Source of the DNA: Rhizobium herbae
Lineage (GTDB): Bacteria > Pseudomonadota > Alphaproteobacteria > Rhizobiales > Rhizobiaceae
Length of the DNA stretch: 64,000 bases
Assembly: GCF_019511375.1 (NCBI RefSeq)
Contig: NZ_JAEUAO010000003.1
Coordinates: 558,001-622,000, forward strand
Direction: 5' to 3'
The notes under the pieces were generated by a model. It was not told the DNA's origin and did no database searches. It saw only the letters and a list, made by a program, of their open reading frames with translations. Every line of letters begins with the position of its first letter. The first letter of the stretch is position 1. This document shows, one piece after another, positions 44,395 to 53,523 of this stretch. The translations under genes and the position numbers were made by a program.

Positions 44395-45233
44395 GCCCGA
44401 TCCCTCTTGGAAAACTGGACGGCTTCGGCTGGGAAGCCCCAGAAATTCAGCTGGATGGAAAGCTGTGCCAGGGTCATTTCGGCGCCGGCCTGTATCTTTA
44501 ACCCCTGTTCCCGCGCGGCCACGAGCCAGGGCGTAAGCGCCGGCCTGGTCACGACATCCGCAATGATGGTGGAGCCGGCAAGCCGCTCCAGCGGAAACGG
44601 ATGCGGATCGCCGGGTTTCATGCCCGCGGGCGATGCATTGATGGCGATATCGACCGTATCGCTCGCGGGTAGGTCGGTGCGGACGCGAATATCCGGGTGG
44701 CGGGTGCTGACACCGGACACGACCTCGCGCGCACGCGCCACGTCCGCCTCGATCACCGTGATCACCGCCGCCCCCTTCTCCGCGGCGGCATGGATAATCG
44801 CCGTCCCTGCCCCACCGGCACCGACGACGAGCACATGCCGGGAAACGACCGACACGCCGTTCGCTTCCAGTGCAGTCATCATGCCGATGCCATCAACCAT
44901 GTCGCCCACCAGCCTGCCATCCGTTGTCCGCCGCAGGATGTTCGCCGCCCTCACCTGCCGCGCCCTATCGCTGACCTCGTCGGCAAGCGCGAAGGCTGCC
45001 TGCTTGTGTGGCATCGTCACGGAGACGCCTATGCAGTTTTCCGTTGCGCGCATCGCCTCCAGAAAGGCGCCAACGCGGTCAGACTGGACATCCATCGGCA
45101 GGATCACCGCGCCCGCAGCGTGCTCATCGAACCAGCGGTTCAGCGGCTCCGGCGATTTCACCTGAACGACGGGGTGGCCAATCAGGGCGATGAACCGGGT
45201 GGAGCCGGATATCCGCGCGCTGTCTCCGCTCAC
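44391..45233 (-). CDS. Shikimate/quinate dehydrogenase (AroE family)
   Basis: A 280-residue NAD(P)-dependent dehydrogenase, probably starting at the GTG at 45233 (VSGDSARISGSTRFIALIGH), 4 bp after the preceding ATPase gene; the longer open frame runs into that gene. Family motifs: GVSVTMPHKQAA with the catalytic Lys, the Rossmann turn VVGAGGAGTAIIHAAAEKGA, and INASPAGMKPGD. Its place between a QuiC-type dehydratase and an uptake system indicates a catabolic enzyme (quinate or shikimate to 3-dehydro forms) rather than the biosynthetic AroE. Confidence 0.82.
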   Translation of the reverse strand: MSGDSARISGSTRFIALIGHPVVQVKSPEPLNRWFDEHAAGAVILPMDVQSDRVGAFLEAMRATENCIGVSVTMPHKQAAFALADEVSDRARQVRAANILRRTTDGRLVGDMVDGIGMMTALEANGVSVVSRHVLVVGAGGAGTAIIHAAAEKGAAVITVIEADVARAREVVSGVSTRHPDIRVRTDLPASDTVDIAINASPAGMKPGDPHPFPLERLAGSTIIADVVTRPALTPWLVAAREQGLKIQAGAEMTLAQLSIQLNFWGFPAEAVQFSKRDRA

Positions 45234-45237
45234 GATA

Positions 45238-45960
45238 TCAGGCCTCTTCCTCGAGATGCGCGCCGAGGAACAATTGCCCGACGCGCGGGTCGTGCAGGAG
45301 CTTGTCTGCCTTGTCGTACATGCGTGCTCGGCCCTGTTCGAGCACAAGGCCGTAGTCGGACATGGCAAGTGCGGCCTTCGCGTTCTGCTCGACCATCAAT
45401 ATGGTCACGCCCTCGTCGCGCAGCCGGATTAGCGTGCGGAAAGTCTCGTTGATCATCTGGGGCGACAAGCCAATGGACGGCTCGTCGATGAGGATCAGCC
45501 GCGGCTCCAGAAGCAAGGCACGTGCGATTTCGAGCTGCTTCTGCTGGCCGCCGGAAAGCGTGATTGCCTGGCTATCAGCCTTCTCTCGCAGGATCGGGAA
45601 CTGGTCCATCACCGCGTCGATCCGTCGGCGGATCTTCGCCTGGTCCGGCGACGAGATACCGCCGATCTCCAGATTGTGGCGGACGGAGAGCATCGGGAAG
45701 AGATTGCGCCCCTGCGGCACGTAAGAGACGCCGTGCGACAACATCCGAGCCGGCGTGTTCGAGGTGACGTTGGTGCCGTCGAGCAGGATCTGACCGGAGC
45801 GGATGCGCAACAGGCCGAAGATCGCCTTGAAGACGGTCGATTTGCCCGCGCCGTTCGGGCCGATGACGGTGGTGATCGTGCCGCGATCGATCTTGAACGA
45901 CGTGCCGTTCAGGATCGTCATTTTGCCGTATCCGCCGAAAATGTCCTTGAGTTCCAGCAT
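45238..45960 (-). CDS. livF: Branched-chain-type ABC transporter ATPase, LivF
   Basis: A 240-residue ATPase starting at 45960. Walker A GPNGAGKST, signature ITLSGGQQKQLEIARAL, Walker B RLILIDEPSIGLSP, and the Liv-specific VSYVPQGRNLFPMLSVRHNL. Second ATPase of the HAAT-family importer, 4 bp after livG. HAAT systems carry amino acids, but in aromatic-degrading bacteria many carry aromatic or cyclic acids. Confidence 0.9.
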   Translation of the reverse strand: MLELKDIFGGYGKMTILNGTSFKIDRGTITTVIGPNGAGKSTVFKAIFGLLRIRSGQILLDGTNVTSNTPARMLSHGVSYVPQGRNLFPMLSVRHNLEIGGISSPDQAKIRRRIDAVMDQFPILREKADSQAITLSGGQQKQLEIARALLLEPRLILIDEPSIGLSPQMINETFRTLIRLRDEGVTILMVEQNAKAALAMSDYGLVLEQGRARMYDKADKLLHDPRVGQLFLGAHLEEEA

Positions 45961-45964
45961 TGGC

Positions 45965-46708
45965 TCAGCCTCCGAGATACGCTTCGATGACCTGCGGATC
46001 GTTGCGCACCGCTTCCGGTTCGCCCTCCGCAATGATCCTGCCGTTGGCAAGCACGATGATGCGCGTGCACAGAGACATGACGAATTCCATGTTGTGCTCG
46101 ATCACCACGAAGGTGGCGCCGCGCTCCTCGTTGAAAGCCTTCAGGCGCTCTTTCAGATGGGCGAGCATCGTCAGATTGACGCCGCCGGCTGGCTCGTCGA
46201 GCAGCACCAGCTTCGGCCCGGCCATGAAGGCCATCGCCGCGTCTAGCAGCTTCTGCTGGCCGTAGGAGAGCGAGCCTGCCTTCTCGTTGGTCTGATGCGT
46301 CAGGCGGAAGAATTCGATCATCCTTTTCGCTTCGTCGGTGAGACCGGCATCGGGCTTGCCGAAGAGCCTGGAGAACATGGTTCCCTTGTGCTCCTGACCG
46401 GCGAGGATGATGTTTTCTAGCACCGTCATCTCCGGGAAGACCTGCAACATCTGGAAAGTGCGCCCGACGCCGAGCAGGTTGAGATCGCAAGGCCGCAGAC
46501 CCGCGACGTCCCTACCATCTACCTCGACCTTCCCGCCGCTGGCAGGAAGCTGCCCGAGGATGCAGTTGAAGAGCGTCGACTTGCCGGAGCCGTTTGGACC
46601 GATGAGCCCGAGGATCTCGCCCCGACGGACTTCGAAGGTGACGTCGTCGACGGCTTTAAGGCCCCCGAAATGCTTGCTGACGCCTTTAACGGAGAGAACG
46701 GGGTTCAT
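45965..46708 (-). CDS. livG: Branched-chain-type ABC transporter ATPase, LivG
   Basis: A 247-residue ATPase; the ATG at 46708 gives MNPVLSVKGVSKHFGGLKAV. Walker A GPNGSGKST, signature SLSYGQQKLLDAAMAF (the Tyr replacing Gly is usual in LivG), Walker B LVLLDEPAGGVN, and switch His VVIEHNMEFVMSL. It overlaps the permease gene by 4 bp. Works with LivF. Confidence 0.9.
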   Translation of the reverse strand: MNPVLSVKGVSKHFGGLKAVDDVTFEVRRGEILGLIGPNGSGKSTLFNCILGQLPASGGKVEVDGRDVAGLRPCDLNLLGVGRTFQMLQVFPEMTVLENIILAGQEHKGTMFSRLFGKPDAGLTDEAKRMIEFFRLTHQTNEKAGSLSYGQQKLLDAAMAFMAGPKLVLLDEPAGGVNLTMLAHLKERLKAFNEERGATFVVIEHNMEFVMSLCTRIIVLANGRIIAEGEPEAVRNDPQVIEAYLGG

Positions 46709-47679
46709 TTGCCTTGCTCCCATGCGGTAGCCGACGGATTTTGGCGAAGCTTGATGCTGAGCTTGATGCGATCGACGATGCCGAGCAGCCCCTTCGGGCA
46801 GGAGATCATTAGGACGATCACCAGAAGCGCGTAGAGCATCAGGTAATAGCCTTCGGTGAAGCGCAGGAACTCCGGCATCAGGATGACCAGAAGGGCACCC
46901 AGATAGGGACCGAAGAAGTAGCCGGCGCCGCCGACGATCACCATCAGGAGCACCTTCAGCGAGATGGTCAGCGTAAACGAGTTCGGGTCGATGAATTGCA
47001 CCAGTTGCCCGAGAAGCCCGCCGGCGATGCCGCCATAGGCCGAGCCGATAGCGAAGGCAAGCAGCGTCATGCGGCGGATATCGACACCCAGGCTGTTGGC
47101 GCGGATCGGGTTTTCGCGCAGTGCCTGGAAAGCCCGGCCCCAGGGCGACCGCAGTATGCCATAAAGCACAGCACTCAAGACCAGGAAGAAGCCGAACACG
47201 ACATAGTAGAAGCCAGTCTGCTGGTTGGTGCTGAAACCGAGAACCGATGGCCGGGGAATGCCGACCACGCCATAGGTGCCGCCGGTCAACCATTCCTCGT
47301 TGCGCAGCACCAGGAAGACCAGCGCGTTGAAGGCGAGCGTTACGAAAGCAAGGAAGTGATGCTGGACGCGCAGCGCCGGATAGCCGAGCACGAGACCAAT
47401 CAGAAAGCATTCGACGGCGGCGGCGATCATGGCGAGCGGCCAGGGAATGCCGGCCATGGTCATCAGTGCCGTCGTATAGGCGCCGATGCCCATGAAGGCG
47501 GCCTGCGCCAGGGAGACCTGCCCGGCAAAGCCGAGCGTCAGGTTGAGGCCCATTGCCGCGATGGAAAAGACCATCCACGAGCAGAGGACATAGACGCTGT
47601 AGGTCGAAAGCGACGAGGGCAGGACCGCGAGCACCGCGACAGCGGCCAGGATTGCGAGGAAATTGGCGCGCGCGTTCAT
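46705..47679 (-). CDS. livM: Branched-chain-type ABC transporter permease, LivM
   Basis: A 324-residue inner-membrane permease starting at 47679. Conserved LivM stretches: GLNLTLGFAGQVSLAQAAFM, GYPALRVQHHFLAFVTLAFN, and RAFQALRENPIRANSLGVDI, the ATPase-contact loop. About nine helices. It overlaps livH by 4 bp and livG by 4 bp, so the operon is tightly coupled. Confidence 0.9.
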   Translation of the reverse strand: MNARANFLAILAAVAVLAVLPSSLSTYSVYVLCSWMVFSIAAMGLNLTLGFAGQVSLAQAAFMGIGAYTTALMTMAGIPWPLAMIAAAVECFLIGLVLGYPALRVQHHFLAFVTLAFNALVFLVLRNEEWLTGGTYGVVGIPRPSVLGFSTNQQTGFYYVVFGFFLVLSAVLYGILRSPWGRAFQALRENPIRANSLGVDIRRMTLLAFAIGSAYGGIAGGLLGQLVQFIDPNSFTLTISLKVLLMVIVGGAGYFFGPYLGALLVILMPEFLRFTEGYYLMLYALLVIVLMISCPKGLLGIVDRIKLSIKLRQNPSATAWEQGK

Positions 47680-48554
47680 ACCGTGCGTCCTTCTGCCTTG
47701 CCGAGGAGACCCTGCGGGCGGATGAGAATGATGATGATCAGCAGGATCAGCGGGATTGCCGAGCGGTACTGCGCGGAGACATAGGCCGCGGCGAGGTTGT
47801 CGATAACGCCGATCAGCAGCCCGCCGGCAATCGCACCACGAATCTGGTTGAAGCCGCCGACGATCGCCGCGATGAAGGCGATGAGGCCGAGCGTTTCGCC
47901 GTTGTTGAACTTGGCAAGATAAATGGGCGAGATCAGTACCGAGGCAAGCAGTGCCAGCGCTGCGTTGATCAGGAAGGTATAGAGGATCATTCTCTTGACG
48001 TTGACGCCGAGTATTTCCGCAACCGCCGGATTCTGCGCCGTCGCCTGCATGCAGCGGCCGGTCTTTGTTCCAGTCAGGAAGAACTGCAGGAGACCCACCG
48101 CCGAAAGCGAAATCAGCAGCACCGCGATATCCTGCACCGAGACGACCGCGCCGAGAACGGTGATGGTCCGCTCCGAAAACAACGCCGGGAAGGGCTGGGC
48201 TTCGGCCGAGTAGAACTGCTTGACACTCTCTTTCATCAGGATGCCGAGCGCGATCGTCGCGATCACCACTGGCAATACGCCATGCGGCAGTAGCGGATCG
48301 ATGATTACGCGCTTGAAGGTAAGCCCCAGGATCAGCAGCGAGGCGACCAGAGCGAGAAGGATCGCCGGCCCGAAACCGAGACCAAGGAAATGCATGCCGG
48401 CAAGCACGAAGAAGGCAGGCAGCATGACGAATTCGCCTTGTGCGAAATTGATCGTCTGGGATGCCTGCCAAAGGAGCGTGAAGCCGATTGCGGCCAACGC
48501 GTAGATCGATCCGGTGGCGAGACCGGAAATCAGCAACTGGATGAATTCTGTCAT
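47676..48554 (-). CDS. livH: Branched-chain-type ABC transporter permease, LivH
   Basis: A 292-residue inner-membrane permease starting at 48554 (MTEFIQLLISGLATGSIYAL). LivH motifs: LLWQASQTINFAQGEFVMLP, RCMQATAQNPAVAEILGVNV (coupling loop) and LIAFIAAIVGGFNQIRGAIA. About eight helices. It lies 57 bp after the binding-protein gene. Confidence 0.9.
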   Translation of the reverse strand: MTEFIQLLISGLATGSIYALAAIGFTLLWQASQTINFAQGEFVMLPAFFVLAGMHFLGLGFGPAILLALVASLLILGLTFKRVIIDPLLPHGVLPVVIATIALGILMKESVKQFYSAEAQPFPALFSERTITVLGAVVSVQDIAVLLISLSAVGLLQFFLTGTKTGRCMQATAQNPAVAEILGVNVKRMILYTFLINAALALLASVLISPIYLAKFNNGETLGLIAFIAAIVGGFNQIRGAIAGGLLIGVIDNLAAAYVSAQYRSAIPLILLIIIILIRPQGLLGKAEGRTV

Positions 48555-48611
48555 GGACCTATCCGCCGTGAGGAGTAGCGGAGCCACGGCACGCCGCGCT
48601 CCGCTTTGGAT

Positions 48612-49760
48612 TTAGAGCTTCGGCAAGGTTTCGATGACCTTCTGCTTGCCATCGACGACTTCGACGAGGAAGCTTTCACGATTGATCTCACCCTTGTCGT
48701 CCCATGAGGTCTCCATGAGAATCCCGGGCTCTTCCGCGGGCGTGATCGTCAGATTATGGAGCGCATCCGCAAAGGCCTGCCGATCGGCCTTGCCGATCTT
48801 ATTGGTGACGAACTTCACGGCATAGGCGCCAGTATAGGCCTTGATGGCGTTGTGGTCAGGCTTGTACTTGTATTTCGCCTCGAACTTCTTGACGAAGTCC
48901 TCGATGCCCGGAACCGGTGCATCCGCCGTCAGGCCCACGTGGCCGCGCACGCCGTTGACGGCATCACCGGCGAGATCGATCACCTTCTGGTTCATCAGCG
49001 TCGTTTCGCCGAAGATCGCCTGCTTGACGTCCTGCTTGCGAATTTCCTTGAGCAGGCGTGCGCTTTCCTCTTCGTGCAGGTAGACGAAGATAGCTTCCGC
49101 GCCACTGCCCTTCAGCTTGACGACGTCGGCGGCAAAGTCCGCCTGCCCGACTTCGCTCGAAATATCCGCCACGACCTGAATGCCGTGTTTTTCCATTTCG
49201 GCAACGAAGGAATCGCGCCCGCCCTTGCCGAAATCGTCATTCGACCAGGCAACGGCCACCGTTTTCGTGCCGGCTTTTTCGGAAAGGTATTTCGCAAGCT
49301 TCGGCATCGACTGCTGCGCGCCGAAGGAGGTGCGGAAGATATAGGGGTTGCCCATGCCGGTGATGAATGGAGCTTCGGCGCCTGTGAGTTGCGGCACGCC
49401 GTTCTGCTGCGCGACCAGCATGTTGACCTTGACTGTTCCGGAATAAATCGGTCCGAGAATGACATAGGCGCCGTCGTCGATAGCCTTCTGCACCATCGCG
49501 CGCGAGGTCGGCGCGTCTGTTTGGGTATCGTAGTTCAGAACCTCCACCGACTGGCCGAGCAGGCCGCCCGCGGCATTAATCTCCTCGAAGGCGAGCGTCA
49601 GGCCGTCCCGCCAGTTCGTGCCGACAGTAGCGCCGGCACCGGACAGCTCGATCACATTGGCAATCTTGATCGGGTCCGCCGCCGTTGCGGCAAACGGTGC
49701 GGCGGCGACCATTGCAAAGGCGGCACCTGCCGTCAGTGCGAGAAAATATCTGCGGTTCAT
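48612..49760 (-). CDS. Branched-chain-type ABC transporter substrate-binding protein, LivK-like
   Basis: A 382-residue periplasmic type I binding protein. The ATG at 49760 opens MNRRYFLALTAGAAFAMVAA, a signal peptide ending near ATAADP. Mature features: IKIANVIELSGAGATVGTNW, ILGPIYSGTVKVNMLVAQQN (ligand-site Ser/Thr cluster), VAVAWSNDDFGKGGRDSFVA and AYTGAYAVKFV. It heads the importer operon that ends in the dehydroshikimate-processing genes, so quinate, shikimate or dehydroshikimate is the favoured ligand (inference). Confidence 0.85.
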   Translation of the reverse strand: MNRRYFLALTAGAAFAMVAAAPFAATAADPIKIANVIELSGAGATVGTNWRDGLTLAFEEINAAGGLLGQSVEVLNYDTQTDAPTSRAMVQKAIDDGAYVILGPIYSGTVKVNMLVAQQNGVPQLTGAEAPFITGMGNPYIFRTSFGAQQSMPKLAKYLSEKAGTKTVAVAWSNDDFGKGGRDSFVAEMEKHGIQVVADISSEVGQADFAADVVKLKGSGAEAIFVYLHEEESARLLKEIRKQDVKQAIFGETTLMNQKVIDLAGDAVNGVRGHVGLTADAPVPGIEDFVKKFEAKYKYKPDHNAIKAYTGAYAVKFVTNKIGKADRQAFADALHNLTITPAEEPGILMETSWDDKGEINRESFLVEVVDGKQKVIETLPKL

Positions 49761-49837
49761 TGGTATAGTCCTCCCTTTAGAGCGCATCTCCGACCTATTC
49801 CGGCTTCGAAAAAGATCAAGCAAGGTTGGAACCTAAC

Positions 49838-49988
49838 GACATAATGGATGTCATCGGATTCCGAGTCCTTTCGAAACAGGCATGCAAGCCTCCCGCTCGC
49901 ATTTCTGCCTTCACCCGCGCCGAGTTTCGTCAAAATGAAACTTAACTGCAAATACAAAAATATCATTTGCGGATAACATGATGTTATC
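49838..49988. promoter_or_regulatory. Palindromes upstream of the importer operon
   Basis: GATAACAT-G-ATGTTATC (49972-49988) is a perfect palindrome, and GACAT-AATGG-ATGTC (49838-49852) a second inverted repeat with related arms. Both lie in the 290-bp gap between the LysR gene and the binding-protein gene. They are candidates for LysR or other regulator binding. Confidence 0.5.
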
Positions 49989-50049
49989 TTTCCAGAGACC
50001 AATCGCTCATGCGAGCCCACGGCCTGCCTGCAGAACGAAGACCGGGATT

Positions 50050-51018
50050 TCAGCTGCTTTTTTCGGCTTTGGCGGTGCGGCGCCCTTCCGCATTTTCGGA
50101 AACAAACCGCATCTCTGCGCGCAGCGTCGTGATGAATTCCTCCGCGAAGACCGAGAGCGCCAGATCGTTGCGATAGGCGACATAGACGTGGAACCTTGTG
50201 TCCGCCTCGATTTCAAGGCATTTGATGCCGTTCACCTTGCCATGGGCAACGGTAAACTGGTCAATGATGGCAATGCCTGCTCCAGCCGCCACCAGGCTGC
50301 AGACAGTTGTGCCGAAGCGCGCCCTGATCTTCATCCTGTATTCCAGGTTCTGGCGGCGGAAGATTTCGGTCATGATCGCGCCGTAGGGATCGTTAGGATC
50401 GATACCGATCAGCGGGTGCTCGACGATCTCCTTGGGGCTGATCGATTTGCGCTGCGCAAGCGCACTTTCGGCGGGCACGATGCAGAACAGCCGGCCCGTC
50501 GCCAGCGGCGCGAAATGAACGACGGAATGATCAGAGCGGCTGCTGATCGCGACGAACTCCCCCCGCCCCAGAAGCAGGTAATCAATAGCCTCCTCGATCT
50601 TCAATATGTTGATGTTGATGTCGAGTTCGGGATACTTGCCGATGACGCGTTCGACGGCGCGAGGCACCATGACATTGGCGATGCTCGGCACCGAGGCGAA
50701 GCTGAGTTCGCTGCCCTCCCCCTTCCCCAGCCGCTCGATGGCGAATTGCAGGTCCTCGACCTTCTTGTAGACCGTATCGAGTTGGCCGAACACGGTGCGT
50801 GCTTCGGAGGTCGGCACGTAGCGGCCATGACTGCGGTTGAACAGCCTGATGCCGAGCGAATCCTCGGTATATTTCATCAACCGGCTAATTCCCGGCGCCG
50901 AGACGTTGAGCAGCTTCGCCGCCCCCGCGATCGTGCCCGTAACCATGATGGCGCGAATGACCTCGATCTGTCGAAGTGTCAGCACGCTGTAAGCCTCCCG
51001 GTCACTGTATCGGCTCAT
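50050..51018 (-). CDS. LysR-family transcriptional regulator
   Basis: A 322-residue regulator. N-terminal winged helix: LTLRQIEVIRAIMVTGTIAG, AAKLLNVSAPGISRLMKYTE, LGIRLFNRSHGRYVPTSEAR. The C-terminal periplasmic-binding-like effector domain contains GLIxx-type segments such as GRLFCIVPAESALAQ and FGTTVCSLVAAGAGIAIIDQ. Same strand and immediately upstream of the LivK-QuiC-AroE operon, so it is probably its activator with quinate, shikimate or protocatechuate as signal. Confidence 0.88.
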   Translation of the reverse strand: MSRYSDREAYSVLTLRQIEVIRAIMVTGTIAGAAKLLNVSAPGISRLMKYTEDSLGIRLFNRSHGRYVPTSEARTVFGQLDTVYKKVEDLQFAIERLGKGEGSELSFASVPSIANVMVPRAVERVIGKYPELDININILKIEEAIDYLLLGRGEFVAISSRSDHSVVHFAPLATGRLFCIVPAESALAQRKSISPKEIVEHPLIGIDPNDPYGAIMTEIFRRQNLEYRMKIRARFGTTVCSLVAAGAGIAIIDQFTVAHGKVNGIKCLEIEADTRFHVYVAYRNDLALSVFAEEFITTLRAEMRFVSENAEGRRTAKAEKSS

Positions 51019-51422
51019 TGCTCCGGCGAGTCATCTTCCGGAAACGGCGAGCTGCGAGCCAATGTATCCGTGATTCTGAAAAAATAACTAGGACCGACCG
51101 ACATTTCGCTTGATCGCAGATCATAGTGGATGAGCTGTAAAGCCCTTGATCCGCGTTGAATCCGTGAAGGTGCGGCTGGCTCAGCTTCTGCAGGCTCGCA
51201 TACATGTAAGTCGGGCGGTCGAAGGGCGCGAAGTCACCGACGATAATGGTTCGCGCAATGTCGGGCTTCTTCAAGGCCAAGGCGGAAATGCATCGCCCCG
51301 TGGGCGGTCTTTTAGCCACCATCCGGCGGAACTGCCGTACCCCGACAGCGTTTGGTCTGTAACGATCGTCAGGGCCAGCAGCCCGCGACGCTGACGCAGC
51401 CATAACCGTACACGGCACCAAG
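51019..51422. other. Intergenic between LysR and ftsH, no supported gene
   Basis: About 400 bp upstream of the extra ftsH. A minus-strand open frame covers it but has no family motifs. The promoter of ftsH must lie here; I could not identify a convincing heat-shock (RpoH) promoter by eye. Confidence 0.4.
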
Positions 51423-53285
51423 ATGAACAAGAAGACCGAGTTCAACGTCTGGTACTGGCTCATCGCCTTTTTTGGCCTGATGCTTTTTCAGCATCTCTTC
51501 GCGGCGGCCACGCAGGTCGCCGAGATCCCTTACAGCCAGTTCGAAACCTATCTTTCCGAGGGGAAGATTGAGGAGGTCGCAGTCTCGGATCGCTTCATCC
51601 AAGGGACCTTGAAGGCGCCGCACGATGGCAAACCGAGGTTCATCACGACTCGCGTGGAACCGGATCTTGCCGAGCGGTTGCGTAAGGGCGGCGTCGTCGT
51701 GACGGGCCAGGTTGAGAGCACCTTCCTTCGGGACCTCCTGTCATGGGCAATTCCCGTCGCCGTTTTTGTTGGCATCTGGATGTTCATGTTCAGGCGCTTG
51801 GGCGGCAGCATGGGCAGTGGCCTCATGCAGATCGGAAAGTCGAAGGCAAGGGTCTATGTTCAGAGTGATACCGGAGTGACTTTCAAGGACGTGGCGGGCG
51901 TAGACGAGGCAAAGGATGAGTTGAAGGAGATCGTCGACTTTCTCAAGGACCCCAAAGGCTATGGTCGGCTTGGCGGTCGGATGCCGAAGGGCATCCTGCT
52001 CGTGGGACCACCCGGCACTGGCAAGACGCTGCTTGCAAAAGCCGTGGCGGGTGAGGCAGGCGTGCCGTTTTTCTCCATTTCTGGCTCCGAATTCGTGGAG
52101 ATGTTCGTCGGTGTCGGTGCTGCCCGCGTGCGCGATCTCTTCGAACAGGCCCGAGCGAAGGCGCCGGCCATCATCTTCATCGATGAGCTTGATGCGCTCG
52201 GGCGGGCACGCGGCATCGGGCCAATGGCCGGCCATGACGAAAAAGAGCAGACCTTGAACCAGTTGCTGGTCGAACTCGACGGATTCGACTCTTCGACTGG
52301 TCTCATCCTGCTCGCGGCCACCAATCGCCCGGAAATTCTCGACCCAGCGCTGTTGAGGTCGGGACGCTTCGATCGTCAGGTGCTCGTCGACCGCCCCGAC
52401 AAAAGCGGGCGCGCGCAAATCCTCGATGTACATCTGAGGACGGCCAAGCTTGCGTCGGATGTTCGGCCCGAACAGATCGCCGCACTGACGCCCGGCTTCA
52501 CCGGCGCGGACCTCGCCAATCTCGTTAATGAAGCAACCCTGCTGGCGACCCGGCGCAAAGCCCAAGCGGTCACGATGGACGATTTCAACAATGCGATCGA
52601 GCGAATTATCGCAGGGCTTGAGAAACGCAACAGGCTGCTCAATCCAAGGGAGCGCGAAATCGTCGCCTATCATGAAATGGGTCATGCGCTGGTGGCCATG
52701 GCACTGCCGGGAATGGACGCCGTGCACAAGGTCTCGATCATCCCGCGCGGTATAGGCTCACTCGGCTACACGATCCAACGCCCCACGGAGGATCGCTTCC
52801 TGATGACGAAAGAGGAGCTTGAAAACAAGATGGCGGTCCTGCTTGGCGGACGTGCAGCGGAATGGATCGTTTTCGGTCATCTGTCCACAGGGGCCGCAGA
52901 CGACCTCGTGAAGGTGACGGACATCGCACGCGCGATCGTCGCGCGCTATGGGATGACGGCAAAACTCGGCCATGTCGCGCTGGAGAGGGATCGCCGTTCG
53001 CTGCTGACGACTGATCCGCTGTATTCCGGCCCGAGCGAACGCGATTATTCCGAGGAAACTGCGGCGATTCTAGACGAAGAGGTACGCAAAATTATCGAGA
53101 ACGCGTTCGATCGCACTGTCGCGCTGCTTGAAGAGCAGCGGGCAATTCTGGAGCGATCGGCAAAGCTCCTTTTGGAGCGGGAGACAATCAGAGAGGATGA
53201 ACTGAGCGCCATCGTTTCTGAAGAAGATCGTACCAACCGAAGCAAGCGAGCCGGCAAGCCCGAGCGATCGCGATCTGCACGATGA
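51423..53285 (+). CDS. ftsH: ATP-dependent zinc metalloprotease FtsH (extra, accessory copy)
   Basis: A 620-residue membrane AAA protease degrading misfolded membrane and regulatory proteins. Helix 1 spans about 10-28, helix 2 about 108-124. AAA domain: Walker A GPPGTGKT at 195-202, pore-loop region [15 protein letters not shown], Walker B IIFIDE at 250-255, and second region of homology [20 protein letters not shown] at 299-318. Peptidase: HEMGH at 417-421 with the third zinc ligand Asp near 494 (STGAADDL). Complete. Chromosomes carry their own ftsH, so this plasmid-type copy is likely a stress-tolerance extra, as seen on some proteostasis islands. Confidence 0.92.
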   Translation: MNKKTEFNVWYWLIAFFGLMLFQHLFAAATQVAEIPYSQFETYLSEGKIEEVAVSDRFIQGTLKAPHDGKPRFITTRVEPDLAERLRKGGVVVTGQVESTFLRDLLSWAIPVAVFVGIWMFMFRRLGGSMGSGLMQIGKSKARVYVQSDTGVTFKDVAGVDEAKDELKEIVDFLKDPKGYGRLGGRMPKGILLVGPPGTGKTLLAKAVAGEAGVPFFSISGSEFVEMFVGVGAARVRDLFEQARAKAPAIIFIDELDALGRARGIGPMAGHDEKEQTLNQLLVELDGFDSSTGLILLAATNRPEILDPALLRSGRFDRQVLVDRPDKSGRAQILDVHLRTAKLASDVRPEQIAALTPGFTGADLANLVNEATLLATRRKAQAVTMDDFNNAIERIIAGLEKRNRLLNPREREIVAYHEMGHALVAMALPGMDAVHKVSIIPRGIGSLGYTIQRPTEDRFLMTKEELENKMAVLLGGRAAEWIVFGHLSTGAADDLVKVTDIARAIVARYGMTAKLGHVALERDRRSLLTTDPLYSGPSERDYSEETAAILDEEVRKIIENAFDRTVALLEEQRAILERSAKLLLERETIREDELSAIVSEEDRTNRSKRAGKPERSRSAR

Positions 53286-53523
53286 CTGGTTGTCCTAAAC
53301 GGGCGCGCCGCTCGCGCGACGGGTTCTCAGGCGCAATGCCTCAATTGTCGAGGACGTGGTATGATGGTGAATTCGTGACGCTGTAGGTCAGTTACCATGA
53401 CCCTGTTAATCACACGCACTCGCACCGCTCCAATCCAACCTCGCACGGGCGGTCCCATCGGCCAGGGAACGCTGATGAGGTTGGGCGCTTCTTGGCGCAA
53501 CCGCTCGCCGTAAGGGTCACCTC

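Noticed and set aside
43336-45165. 609-codon plus-strand open frame opposite quiC and the shikimate dehydrogenase
   Set aside because: Antisense to well-supported genes; translation shows no family motifs.
51002-51463. 153-codon minus-strand ORF upstream of ftsH
   Set aside because: No family resemblance, overlaps the ftsH start and the LysR start, no convincing ribosome-binding site; kept as intergenic.
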